The position numbers and the translations under genes are program-made. From Acanthacorydalis orientalis (lineage: Eukaryota > Arthropoda > Insecta > Megaloptera > Corydalidae): a stretch of 64,000 nucleotides of DNA. The stretch lies in contig CM068315.1 in the NCBI GenBank assembly GCA_034766995.1, forward strand, positions 48,171,662 through 48,235,661. The letters run 5' to 3'. The notes under the pieces are model-generated. The model did not search any database and had not been told where the DNA came from. It was given only the letters and a program-made list of their open reading frames with translations. Below, one piece after another: positions 26,365 to 38,761 of this stretch; the stretch's first letter is position 1; each line of letters begins with the position of its first letter.

Positions 26365-28447
26365 TCATACTGTTCGATGCGTTTTCTCATGTTCTATATC
26401 ATATGATAATAATAAATACCAAAAATAACTCAAAAACCCCCAAAAATCGCATTTTTTTGGATTTTGCGGATATGCGGATATGGCGGATACGCGGAAATTG
26501 CGGATATGGCGGATACGGCGGATATCATATCCGCGGCGGATATCATATCCGCCATATCCGCAATATCCGCAATTTCCGCGTATCCGCCATATCCGCATAT
26601 CCGCAAAATCCAAAAAAATGCGATTTTTGGGGGTTTTTCGTTATTTTTTGTTATTTATTATTATCTTATGATATAGAACATTAAAATACGCATCGAACAG
26701 TATGAAATTTTTGTAATTTTTTTTACATTTTGGCTATTTTAAGCAAGAAAAACGTTTATTTTTGCGTATCCGCCATATCCGCATATCCGCAAAATCCAAA
26801 AAAATGCGACTTTTGGGGTTTTATGAGTTATTTTTGGTATTTATTATTATCTTATGATATAGAACATGAGAATACGCATCGAACAGTATGAAATTTTTGT
26901 AATTTTTTTTACATTTTGGCTATTTTAAGCAAGAAAAACGTTTATTTTTGCGTATCCGCCATATCCGCATATCCGCAAAATCCAAAAAAATGCGATTTTT
27001 GGGGGTTTTTTGTTATTTTTTGTTATTTATTATTATCTTATGATATAGAACATTAAAATACGCATCGAACAGTATGAAATTTTTGTAATTTTTTTTACAT
27101 TTTGGCTATTTTAAGCAAGAAAAACGTTTATTTTTGCGTATCCGCCATATCCGCATATCCGCAAAATCCAAAAAAATGCGATTTTTGGGGGTTTTTGAGT
27201 TATTTTTGGTATTTATTATTATCTTATGATATAGAACATGAGAATACGCATCGAACAGTATGAAATTTTTGTCATTTTTTTTACATTTTGGATATTTTAA
27301 GCAAAAAAAACGTTTATTTTTGCGGATGTTTTGCGGATATTTCGCGGTTTTTGTCACTTTTTCGGTATCCATTATGAACCGATGTTATTTTTGTCTCATT
27401 TATGATATAGAACATTAAAATAGGCATCGGATAGTATGAAATAGTTGCCACTTTTTTAACATTTTGGATATTTTAGGCATGAAAAACCTTTAATTTCGCG
27501 AATTTTTCGCGGTTTTTGTGACTTTTTTGGTATCTATTATGAACCGATGTTAATTTTGACTCATGTATGATATAGTATATTAAAATACGCATCGGATAGT
27601 ATGAAATAGTTGCCATTTTTATAGCATTTTGGATCTTTTATCCATGAAAAACCTTCATTTTTGTTAATTTTTCGCGGTTTTTGTGACTTTTTCGGTATCT
27701 ATTATAAACCGATGTCAATTTTGACTCAAGTATGAAATAGAACATTAAATAACGCATAGAACAGTATGAAATAGTTGCTAGTTTTATAACATTTTGGGTA
27801 TTTTATGAAGGAAAAACTGTAATTTTTGCTGTTTTTTTTGCTTTTTTTTTGATATTTTCTTCATAAAATATGCAAAATGTTATAAAACTAGCAACTATTT
27901 CATACTGTTTGATGCGTAATTCCATGTTCTATATCGTAACAGAGACAAAATTAACATAGTTTCATAAGTGATACCGAAAAAGTTACAAAAACCGCGAAAT
28001 ATCCGCAAAATATCCGCAAAAATAAACGTTTTTCTCGCTTAAAATATCCAAAATGTAAAAAAAATGACAAAAATTTCATACTGTTCGATGCGTATTTTAA
28101 TGTTCTATGTCATACGATAATAATAAATACCAAAAATAACTCAAAAACCCCCAAAAATCGCATTTTTTTGGATTTTGCGGATATGCGGATATGGCGGATA
28201 CGCAAAAATAAACGTTTTTCTTGCTAAAAATAGCCAAAATGTAAAAAAAATGACAAAAATTTCATACTGTTCGATGCGTTTTCTCATGTTCTATATCATA
28301 TGATAATAATAAATACCAAAAATAACTCAAAAACCCCCAAAAATCGCATTTTTTTGGATTTTGCGGATATGCGGATATGGCGGATACGCAAAAATAAACG
28401 TTTTTCTTGCTAAAAATAGCCAAAATGTAAAAAAAATTACAAAAATT
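26365..28447. repeat. Satellite HOR 7, 2,083 bp, contracted core
   Basis: The core at 26,518-26,553 holds two palindromes instead of five; the loss of 3 x 18 = 54 bp accounts exactly for the shorter unit. Subunit number is normal (four F class-A, three R). The axis is near 27,825-27,850, with a shifted T-tract pattern. Confidence 0.95.
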
Positions 28448-30212
28448 TCATACTGTTCGATGCGTTTTCTCATGTTCTATATCATATGATAATAATAAAT
28501 ACCAAAAATAACTCAAAAACCCCCAAAAATCGCATTTTTTTGGATTTTGCGGATATGCGGATATGGCGGATACGCGGAAATTGCGGATATGGCGGATACG
28601 GCGGATATCATATCCGCGGCGGATGTCATATCCGCGGCGGATATCATATCCGCGGCGGATATCATATCCGCGGCGGATATCATATCCGCCATATCCGCAA
28701 TATCCGCAATTTCCGCGTATCCGCCATATCCGCATATCCGCAAAATCCAAAAAAATGCGATTTTTGGGGGTTTTTCGTTATTTTTTGTTATTTATTATTA
28801 TCTTATGATATAGAACATTAAAATACGCATCGAACAGTATGAAATTTTTGTAATTTTTTTTACATTTTGGCTATTTTAAGCAAGAAAAACGTTTATTTTT
28901 GCGTATCCGCCATATCCGCATATCCGCAAAATCCAAAAAAATGCGACTTTTGGGGTTTTATGAGTTATTTTTGGTATTTATTATTATCTTATGATATAGA
29001 ACATGAGAATACGCATCGAACAGTATGAAATTTTTGTCATTTTTTTTACATTTTGGATATTTTAAGCAAAAAAAACGTTTATTTTTGCGGATGTTTTGCG
29101 GATATTTCGCGGTTTTTGTCACTTTTTCGGTATCCATTATGAACCGATGTTATTTTTGTCTCATTTATGATATAGAACATTAAAATAGGCATCGGATAGT
29201 ATGAAATAGTTGCCACTTTTTTAACATTTTGGATATTTTAGGCATGAAAAACCTTTAATTTCGCGAATTTTTCGCGGTTTTTGTGACTTTTTTGGTATCT
29301 ATTATGAACCGATGTTAATTTTGACTCATGTATGATATAGTATATTAAAATACGCATCGGATAGTATGAAATAGTTGCCATTTTTATAGCATTTTGGATC
29401 TTTTATCCATGAAAAACCTTCATTTTTGTTAATTTTTCGCGGTTTTTGTGACTTTTTCGGTATCTATTATAAACCGATGTCAATTTTGACTCAAGTATGA
29501 AATAGAACATTAAATAACGCATAGAACAGTATGAAATAGTTGCTAGTTTTATAACATTTTGGGTATTTTATGAAGGAAAAACTGTAATTTTTGCTGTTTT
29601 TTTGCTTTTTTTTTTGATATTTTCTTCATAAAATATGCAAAATGTTATAAAACTAGCAACTATTTCATACTGTTTGATGCGTAATTCCATGTTCTATATC
29701 GTAACAGAGACAAAATTAACATAGTTTCATAAGTGATACCGAAAAAGTTACAAAAACCGCGAAATATCCGCAAAATATCCGCAAAAATAAACGTTTTTCT
29801 CGCTTAAAATATCCAAAATGTAAAAAAAATGACAAAAATTTCATACTGTTCGATGCGTATTTTAATGTTCTATGTCATACGATAATAATAAATACCAAAA
29901 ATAACTCAAAAACCCCCAAAAATCGCATTTTTTTGGATTTTGCGGATATGCGGATATGGCGGATACGCAAAAATAAACGTTTTTCTTGCTAAAAATAGCC
30001 AAAATGTAAAAAAAATGACAAAAATTTCATACTGTTCGATGCGTTTTCTCATGTTCTATATCATATGATAATAATAAATACCAAAAATAACTCAAAAACC
30101 CCCAAAAATCGCATTTTTTTGGATTTTGCGGATATGCGGATATGGCGGATACGCAAAAATAAACGTTTTTCTTGCTAAAAATAGCCAAAATGTAAAAAAA
30201 ATTACAAAAATT
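28448..30212. repeat. Satellite HOR 8, 1,765 bp (two F subunits missing)
   Basis: The core is at 28,601-28,690. It has two F class-A and three R subunits. It shares a private ACCTTCATTTTTG change (near 29,416) with HOR 7 (near 27,651), so the two are close relatives. The axis is near 29,590-29,620. Confidence 0.95.
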
Positions 30213-32349
30213 TCATACTGTTCGATGCGTTTTCTCATGTTCTATATCATATGATAATAATAAATACCAAAAATAACTCAAAAACCCCCAAAAATCGCAT
30301 TTTTTTGGATTTTGCGGATATGCGGATATGGCGGATACGCGGAAATTGCGGATATGGCGGATACGGCGGATATCATATCCGCGGCGGATGTCATATCCGC
30401 GGCGGATATCATATCCGCGGCGGATATCATATCCGCGGCGGATATCATATCCGCCATATCCGCAATATCCGCAATTTCCGCGTATCCGCCATATCCGCAT
30501 ATCCGCAAAATCCAAAAAAATGCGATTTTTGGGGGTTTTTCGTTATTTTTTGTTATTTATTATTATCTTATGATATAGAACATTAAAATACGCATCGAAC
30601 AGTATGAAATTTTTGTAATTTTTTTTACATTTTGGCTATTTTAAGCAAGAAAAACGTTTATTTTTGCGTATCCGCCATATCCGCATATCCGCAAAATCCA
30701 AAAAAATGCGACTTTTGGGGTTTTATGAGTTATTTTTGGTATTTATTATTATCTTATGATATAGAACATGAGAATACGCATCGAACAGTATGAAATTTTT
30801 GTAATTTTTTTTACATTTTGGCTATTTTAAGCAAGAAAAACGTTTATTTTTGCGTATCCGCCATATCCGCATATCCGCAAAATCCAAAAAAATGCGATTT
30901 TTGGGGGTTTTTTGTTATTTTTTGTTATTTATTATTATCTTATGATATAGAACATTAAAATACGCATCGAACAGTATGAAATTTTTGTAATTTTTTTTAC
31001 ATTTTGGCTATTTTAAGCAAGAAAAACGTTTATTTTTGCGTATCCGCCATATCCGCATATCCGCAAAATCCAAAAAAATGCGATTTTTGGGGGTTTTTGA
31101 GTTATTTTTGGTATTTATTATTATCTTATGATATAGAACATGAGAATACGCATCGAACAGTATGAAATTTTTGTCATTTTTTTTACATTTTGGATATTTT
31201 AAGCAAAAAAAACGTTTATTTTTGCGGATGTTTTGCGGATATTTCGCGGTTTTTGTCACTTTTTCGGTATCCATTATGAACCGATGTTATTTTTGTCTCA
31301 TTTATGATATAGAACATTAAAATAGGCATCGGATAGTATGAAATAGTTGCCACTTTTTTAACATTTTGGATATTTTAGGCATGAAAAACCTTTAATTTCG
31401 CGAATTTTTCGCGGTTTTTGTGACTTTTTTGGTATCTATTATGAACCGATGTTAATTTTGACTCATGTATGATATAGTATATTAAAATACGCATCGGATA
31501 GTATGAAATAGTTGCCATTTTTATAGCATTTTGGATCTTTTATCCATGAAAAACCTTTATTTTTGTTAATTTTTCGCGGTTTTTGTGACTTTTTCGGTAT
31601 CTATTATAAACCGATGTCAATTTTGACTCAAGTATGAAATAGAACATTAAATAACGCATAGAACAGTATGAAATAGTTGCTAGTTTTATAACATTTTGGG
31701 TATTTTATGAAGGAAAAACTGTAATTTTTGCTGTTTTTTTGCTTTTTTTTTTGATATTTTCTTCATAAAATATGCAAAATGTTATAAAACTAGCAACTAT
31801 TTCATACTGTTTGATGCGTAATTCCATGTTCTATATCGTAACAGAGACAAAATTAACATAGTTTCATAAGTGATACCGAAAAAGTTACAAAAACCGCGAA
31901 ATATCCGCAAAATATCCGCAAAAATAAACGTTTTTCTCGCTTAAAATATCCAAAATGTAAAAAAAATGACAAAAATTTCATACTGTTCGATGCGTATTTT
32001 AATGTTCTATGTCATACGATAATAATAAATACCAAAAATAACTCAAAAACCCCCAAAAATCGCATTTTTTTGGATTTTGCGGATATGCGGATATGGCGGA
32101 TACGCAAAAATAAACGTTTTTCTTGCTAAAAATAGCCAAAATGTAAAAAAAATGACAAAAATTTCATACTGTTCGATGCGTTTTCTCATGTTCTATATCA
32201 TATGATAATAATAAATACCAAAAATAACTCAAAAACCCCCAAAAATCGCATTTTTTTGGATTTTGCGGATATGCGGATATGGCGGATACGCAAAAATAAA
32301 CGTTTTTCTTGCTAAAAATAGCCAAAATGTAAAAAAAATGACAAAATTT
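30213..32349. repeat. Satellite HOR 9, 2,137 bp, canonical length
   Basis: The core is at 30,366-30,455 with five palindromes. It has four F class-A and three R subunits. The axis is near 31,725-31,755. Confidence 0.95.
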
Positions 32350-32502
32350 TCATACTGTTCGATGCGTTTTCTCATGTTCTATATCATATGATAATAATAA
32401 ATACCAAAAATAACTCAAAAACCCCCAAAAATCGCATTTTTTTGGATTTTGCGGATATGCGGATATGGCGGATACGCGGAAATTGCGGATATGGCGGATA
32501 CG

Positions 32503-32592
32503 GCGGATATCATATCCGCGGCGGATGTCATATCCGCGGCGGATATCATATCCGCGGCGGATATCATATCCGCGGCGGATATCATATCCGCC
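32503..32592. repeat. Core of tandem 18-bp near-palindromes (representative)
   Basis: Five copies of GCGGATATCATATCCGCG stand head to tail; the second has GATGTC in place of GATATC. Each copy is a perfect 8-bp inverted repeat (GCGGATAT / ATATCCGC) around a single C. Adjacent copies join as CCGCGG, which makes further CpG-rich dyads. The same block lies 153 bp after the start of every HOR listed. It is the symmetry centre between the R subunits on its left and the F subunits on its right. Confidence 0.95.
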
Positions 32593-33627
32593 ATATCCGC
32601 AATATCCGCAATTTCCGCGTATCCGCCATATCCGCATATCCGCAAAATCCAAAAAAATGCGATTTTTGGGGGTTTTTCGTTATTTTTTGTTATTTATTAT
32701 TATCTTATGATATAGAACATTAAAATACGCATCGAACAGTATGAAATTTTTGTAATTTTTTTTACATTTTGGCTATTTTAAGCAAGAAAAACGTTTATTT
32801 TTGCGTATCCGCCATATCCGCATATCCGCAAAATCCAAAAAAATGCGACTTTTGGGGTTTTATGAGTTATTTTTGGTATTTATTATTATCTTATGATATA
32901 GAACATGAGAATACGCATCGAACAGTATGAAATTTTTGTAATTTTTTTTACATTTTGGCTATTTTAAGCAAGAAAAACGTTTATTTTTGCGTATCCGCCA
33001 TATCCGCATATCCGCAAAATCCAAAAAAATGCGATTTTTGGGGGTTTTTTGTTATTTTTTGTTATTTATTATTATCTTATGATATAGAACATTAAAATAC
33101 GCATCGAACAGTATGAAATTTTTGTAATTTTTTTTACATTTTGGCTATTTTAAGCAAGAAAAACGTTTATTTTTGCGTATCCGCCATATCCGCATATCCG
33201 CAAAATCCAAAAAAATGCGATTTTTGGGGGTTTTTGAGTTATTTTTGGTATTTATTATTATCTTATGATATAGAACATGAGAATACGCATCGAACAGTAT
33301 GAAATTTTTGTCATTTTTTTTACATTTTGGATATTTTAAGCAAAAAAAAACGTTTATTTTTGCGGATGTTTTGCGGATATTTCGCGGTTTTTGTCACTTT
33401 TTCGGTATCCATTATGAACCGATGTTATTTTTGTCTCATTTATGATATAGAACATTAAAATAGGCATCGGATAGTATGAAATAGTTGCCACTTTTTTAAC
33501 ATTTTGGATATTTTAGGCATGAAAAACCTTTAATTTCGCGAATTTTTCGCGGTTTTTGTGACTTTTTTGGTATCTATTATGAACCGATGTTAATTTTGAC
33601 TCATGTATGATATAGTATATTAAAATA

Positions 33628-34132
33628 CGCATCGGATAGTATGAAATAGTTGCCATTTTTATAGCATTTTGGATCTTTTATCCATGAAAAACCTTTATTT
33701 TTGTTAATTTTTCGCGGTTTTTGTGACTTTTTCGGTATCTATTATAAACCGATGTCAATTTTGACTCAAGTATGAAATAGAACATTAAATAACGCATAGA
33801 ACAGTATGAAATAGTTGCTAGTTTTATAACATTTTGGGTATTTTATGAAGGAAAAACTGTAATTTTTGCTGTTTTTTTGCTTTTTTTTTTGATATTTTCT
33901 TCATAAAATATGCAAAATGTTATAAAACTAGCAACTATTTCATACTGTTTGATGCGTAATTCCATGTTCTATATCGTAACAGAGACAAAATTAACATAGT
34001 TTCATAAGTGATACCGAAAAAGTTACAAAAACCGCGAAATATCCGCAAAATATCCGCAAAAATAAACGTTTTTCTCGCTTAAAATATCCAAAATGTAAAA
34101 AAAATGACAAAAATTTCATACTGTTCGATGCG
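33628..34132. repeat. T-rich second dyad of the HOR (representative)
   Basis: The left arm GTTGCTAGTTTTATAACATT is inversely repeated on the right as AATGTTATAAAACTAGCAAC. Pairing extends outwards through CGGTATCTATTATAAACCGA on the left and TAAGTGATACCGAAAAAGTT on the right, so the arms are over 200 bp each. The unpaired middle is about 40 nt of T-rich sequence with two T-tracts whose lengths differ between HORs. Confidence 0.9.
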
Positions 34133-34487
34133 TATTTTAATGTTCTATGTCATACGATAATAATAAATACCAAAAATAACTCAAAAACCCCCAAAAATCG
34201 CATTTTTTTGGATTTTGCGGATATGCGGATATGGCGGATACGCAAAAATAAACGTTTTTCTTGCTAAAAATAGCCAAAATGTAAAAAAAATGACAAAAAT
34301 TTCATACTGTTCGATGCGTTTTCTCATGTTCTATATCATATGATAATAATAAATACCAAAAATAACTCAAAAACCCCCAAAAATCGCATTTTTTTGGATT
34401 TTGCGGATATGCGGATATGGCGGATACGCAAAAATAAACGTTTTTCTTGCTAAAAATAGCCAAAATGTAAAAAAAATTACAAAAATT

Positions 34488-36624
34488 TCATACTGTTCGA
34501 TGCGTTTTCTCATGTTCTATATCATATGATAATAATAAATACCAAAAATAACTCAAAAACCCCCAAAAATCGCATTTTTTTGGATTTTGCGGATATGCGG
34601 ATATGGCGGATACGCGGAAATTGCGGATATGGCGGATACGGCGGATATCATATCCGCGGCGGATGTCATATCCGCGGCGGATATCATATCCGCGGCGGAT
34701 ATCATATCCGCGGCGGATATCATATCCGCCATATCCGCAATATCCGCAATTTCCGCGTATCCGCCATATCCGCATATCCGCAAAATCCAAAAAAATGCGA
34801 TTTTTGGGGGTTTTTCGTTATTTTTTGTTATTTATTATTATCTTATGATATAGAACATTAAAATACGCATCGAACAGTATGAAATTTTTGTAATTTTTTT
34901 TACATTTTGGCTATTTTAAGCAAGAAAAACGTTTATTTTTGCGTATCCGCCATATCCGCATATCCGCAAAATCCAAAAAAATGCGACTTTTGGGGTTTTA
35001 TGAGTTATTTTTGGTATTTATTATTATCTTATGATATAGAACATGAGAATACGCATCGAACAGTATGAAATTTTTGTAATTTTTTTTACATTTTGGCTAT
35101 TTTAAGCAAGAAAAACGTTTATTTTTGCGTATCCGCCATATCCGCATATCCGCAAAATCCAAAAAAATGCGATTTTTGGGGGTTTTTTGTTATTTTTTGT
35201 TATTTATTATTATCTTATGATATAGAACATTAAAATACGCATCGAACAGTATGAAATTTTTGTAATTTTTTTTACATTTTGGCTATTTTAAGCAAGAAAA
35301 ACGTTTATTTTTGCGTATCCGCCATATCCGCATATCCGCAAAATCCAAAAAAATGCGATTTTTGGGGGTTTTTGAGTTATTTTTGGTATTTATTATTATC
35401 TTATGATATAGAACATGAGAATACGCATCGAACAGTATGAAATTTTTGTCATTTTTTTTACATTTTGGATATTTTAAGCAAAAAAAACGTTTATTTTTGC
35501 GGATGTTTTGCGGATATTTCGCGGTTTTTGTCACTTTTTCGGTATCCATTATGAACCGATGTTATTTTTGTCTCATTTATGATATAGAACATTAAAATAG
35601 GCATCGGATAGTATGAAATAGTTGCCACTTTTTTAACATTTTGGATATTTTAGGCATGAAAAACCTTTAATTTCGCGAATTTTTCGCGGTTTTTGTGACT
35701 TTTTTGGTATCTATTATGAACCGATGTTAATTTTGACTCATGTATGATATAGTATATTAAAATACGCATCGGATAGTATGAAATAGTTGCCATTTTTATA
35801 GCATTTTGGATCTTTTATCCATGAAAAACCTTTATTTTTGTTAATTTTTCGCGGTTTTTGTGACTTTTTCGGTATCTATTATAAACCGATGTCAATTTTG
35901 ACTCAAGTATGAAATAGAACATTAAATAACGCATAGAACAGTATGAAATAGTTGCTAGTTTTATAACATTTTGGGTATTTTATGAAGGAAAAACTGTAAT
36001 TTTTGCTGTTTTTTTGCTTTTTTTTTTGATATTTTCTTCATAAAATATGCAAAATGTTATAAAACTAGCAACTATTTCATACTGTTTGATGCGTAATTCC
36101 ATGTTCTATATCGTAACAGAGACAAAATTAACATAGTTTCATAAGTGATACCGAAAAAGTTACAAAAACCGCGAAATATCCGCAAAATATCCGCAAAAAT
36201 AAACGTTTTTCTCGCTTAAAATATCCAAAATGTAAAAAAAATGACAAAAATTTCATACTGTTCGATGCGTATTTTAATGTTCTATGTCATACGATAATAA
36301 TAAATACCAAAAATAACTCAAAAACCCCCAAAAATCGCATTTTTTTGGATTTTGCGGATATGCGGATATGGCGGATACGCAAAAATAAACGTTTTTCTTG
36401 CTAAAAATAGCCAAAATGTAAAAAAAATGACAAAAATTTCATACTGTTCGATGCGTTTTCTCATGTTCTATATCATATGATAATAATAAATACCAAAAAT
36501 AACTCAAAAACCCCCAAAAATCGCATTTTTTTGGATTTTGCGGATATGCGGATATGGCGGATACGCAAAAATAAACGTTTTTCTTGCTAAAAATAGCCAA
36601 AATGTAAAAAAAATGACAAAATTT
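34488..36624. repeat. Satellite HOR 11, 2,137 bp, canonical length
   Basis: The core is at 34,641-34,730. It has four F class-A and three R subunits. The axis is near 35,998-36,030. Confidence 0.95.
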
Positions 36625-38761
36625 TCATACTGTTCGATGCGTTTTCTCATGTTCTATATCATATGATAATAATAAATACCAAAAATAACTCAAAAACCCC
36701 CAAAAATCGCATTTTTTTGGATTTTGCGGATATGCGGATATGGCGGATACGCGGAAATTGCGGATATGGCGGATACGGCGGATATCATATCCGCGGCGGA
36801 TGTCATATCCGCGGCGGATATCATATCCGCGGCGGATATCATATCCGCGGCGGATATCATATCCGCCATATCCGCAATATCCGCAATTTCCGCGTATCCG
36901 CCATATCCGCATATCCGCAAAATCCAAAAAAATGCGATTTTTGGGGGTTTTTCGTTATTTTTTGTTATTTATTATTATCTTATGATATAGAACATTAAAA
37001 TACGCATCGAACAGTATGAAATTTTTGTAATTTTTTTTACATTTTGGCTATTTTAAGCAAGAAAAACGTTTATTTTTGCGTATCCGCCATATCCGCATAT
37101 CCGCAAAATCCAAAAAAATGCGACTTTTGGGGTTTTATGAGTTATTTTTGGTATTTATTATTATCTTATGATATAGAACATGAGAATACGCATCGAACAG
37201 TATGAAATTTTTGTAATTTTTTTTACATTTTGGCTATTTTAAGCAAGAAAAACGTTTATTTTTGCGTATCCGCCATATCCGCATATCCGCAAAATCCAAA
37301 AAAATGCGATTTTTGGGGGTTTTTTGTTATTTTTTGTTATTTATTATTATCTTATGATATAGAACATTAAAATACGCATCGAACAGTATGAAATTTTTGT
37401 AATTTTTTTTACATTTTGGCTATTTTAAGCAAGAAAAACGTTTATTTTTGCGTATCCGCCATATCCGCATATCCGCAAAATCCAAAAAAATGCGATTTTT
37501 GGGGGTTTTTGAGTTATTTTTGGTATTTATTATTATCTTATGATATAGAACATGAGAATACGCATCGAACAGTATGAAATTTTTGTCATTTTTTTTACAT
37601 TTTGGATATTTTAAGCAAAAAAAACGTTTATTTTTGCGGATGTTTTGCGGATATTTCGCGGTTTTTGTCACTTTTTCGGTATCCATTATGAACCGATGTT
37701 ATTTTTGTCTCATTTATGATATAGAACATTAAAATAGGCATCGGATAGTATGAAATAGTTGCCACTTTTTTAACATTTTGGATATTTTAGGCATGAAAAA
37801 CCTTTAATTTCGCGAATTTTTCGCGGTTTTTGTGACTTTTTTGGTATCTATTATGAACCGATGTTAATTTTGACTCATGTATGATATAGTATATTAAAAT
37901 ACGCATCGGATAGTATGAAATAGTTGCCATTTTTATAGCATTTTGGATCTTTTATCCATGAAAAACCTTTATTTTTGTTAATTTTTCGCGGTTTTTGTGA
38001 CTTTTTCGGTATCTATTATAAACCGATGTCAATTTTGACTCAAGTATGAAATAGAACATTAAATAACGCATAGAACAGTATGAAATAGTTGCTAGTTTTA
38101 TAACATTTTGGGTATTTTATGAAGGAAAAACTGTAATTTTTGCTTTTTTTTTGCTTTTTTTTTTGATATTTTCTTCATAAAATATGCAAAATGTTATAAA
38201 ACTAGCAACTATTTCATACTGTTTGATGCGTAATTCCATGTTCTATATCGTAACAGAGACAAAATTAACATAGTTTCATAAGTGATACCGAAAAAGTTAC
38301 AAAAACCGCGAAATATCCGCAAAATATCCGCAAAAATAAACGTTTTTCTCGCTTAAAATATCCAAAATGTAAAAAAAATGACAAAAATTTCATACTGTTC
38401 GATGCGTATTTTAATGTTCTATGTCATACGATAATAATAAATACCAAAAATAACTCAAAAACCCCCAAAAATCGCATTTTTTTGGATTTTGCGGATATGC
38501 GGATATGGCGGATACGCAAAAATAAACGTTTTTCTTGCTAAAAATAGCCAAAATGTAAAAAAAATGACAAAAATTTCATACTGTTCGATGCGTTTTCTCA
38601 TGTTCTATATCATATGATAATAATAAATACCAAAAATAACTCAAAAACCCCCAAAAATCGCATTTTTTTGGATTTTGCGGATATGCGGATATGGCGGATA
38701 CGCAAAAATAAACGTTTTTCTTGCTAAAAATAGCCAAAATGTAAAAAAAATGACAAAATTT
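36625..38761. repeat. Satellite HOR 12, 2,137 bp, canonical length
   Basis: The core is at 36,778-36,867. The axis near 38,135-38,165 has a private G-to-T change that turns TGCTGTTTTTTTGC into TGCTTTTTTTTTGC. Confidence 0.95.

Larger units (their letters stand above)
32350..34487. repeat. Satellite HOR 10, 2,138 bp (reference for the layout)
   Basis: Successive CGCATCG-type landmarks on the F side are at 32,728, 32,914, 33,100, 33,286, 33,463, 33,628 and 33,793. These give spacings of 186, 186, 186, 177, 165 and 165 bp. On the R side the matching landmarks are at 33,956, 34,132, 34,318 and 34,504. The core is at 32,503-32,592. The axis-2 loop is about 33,856-33,895 between arms 33,793-33,855 and 33,896-33,956. 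Confidence 0.97.
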
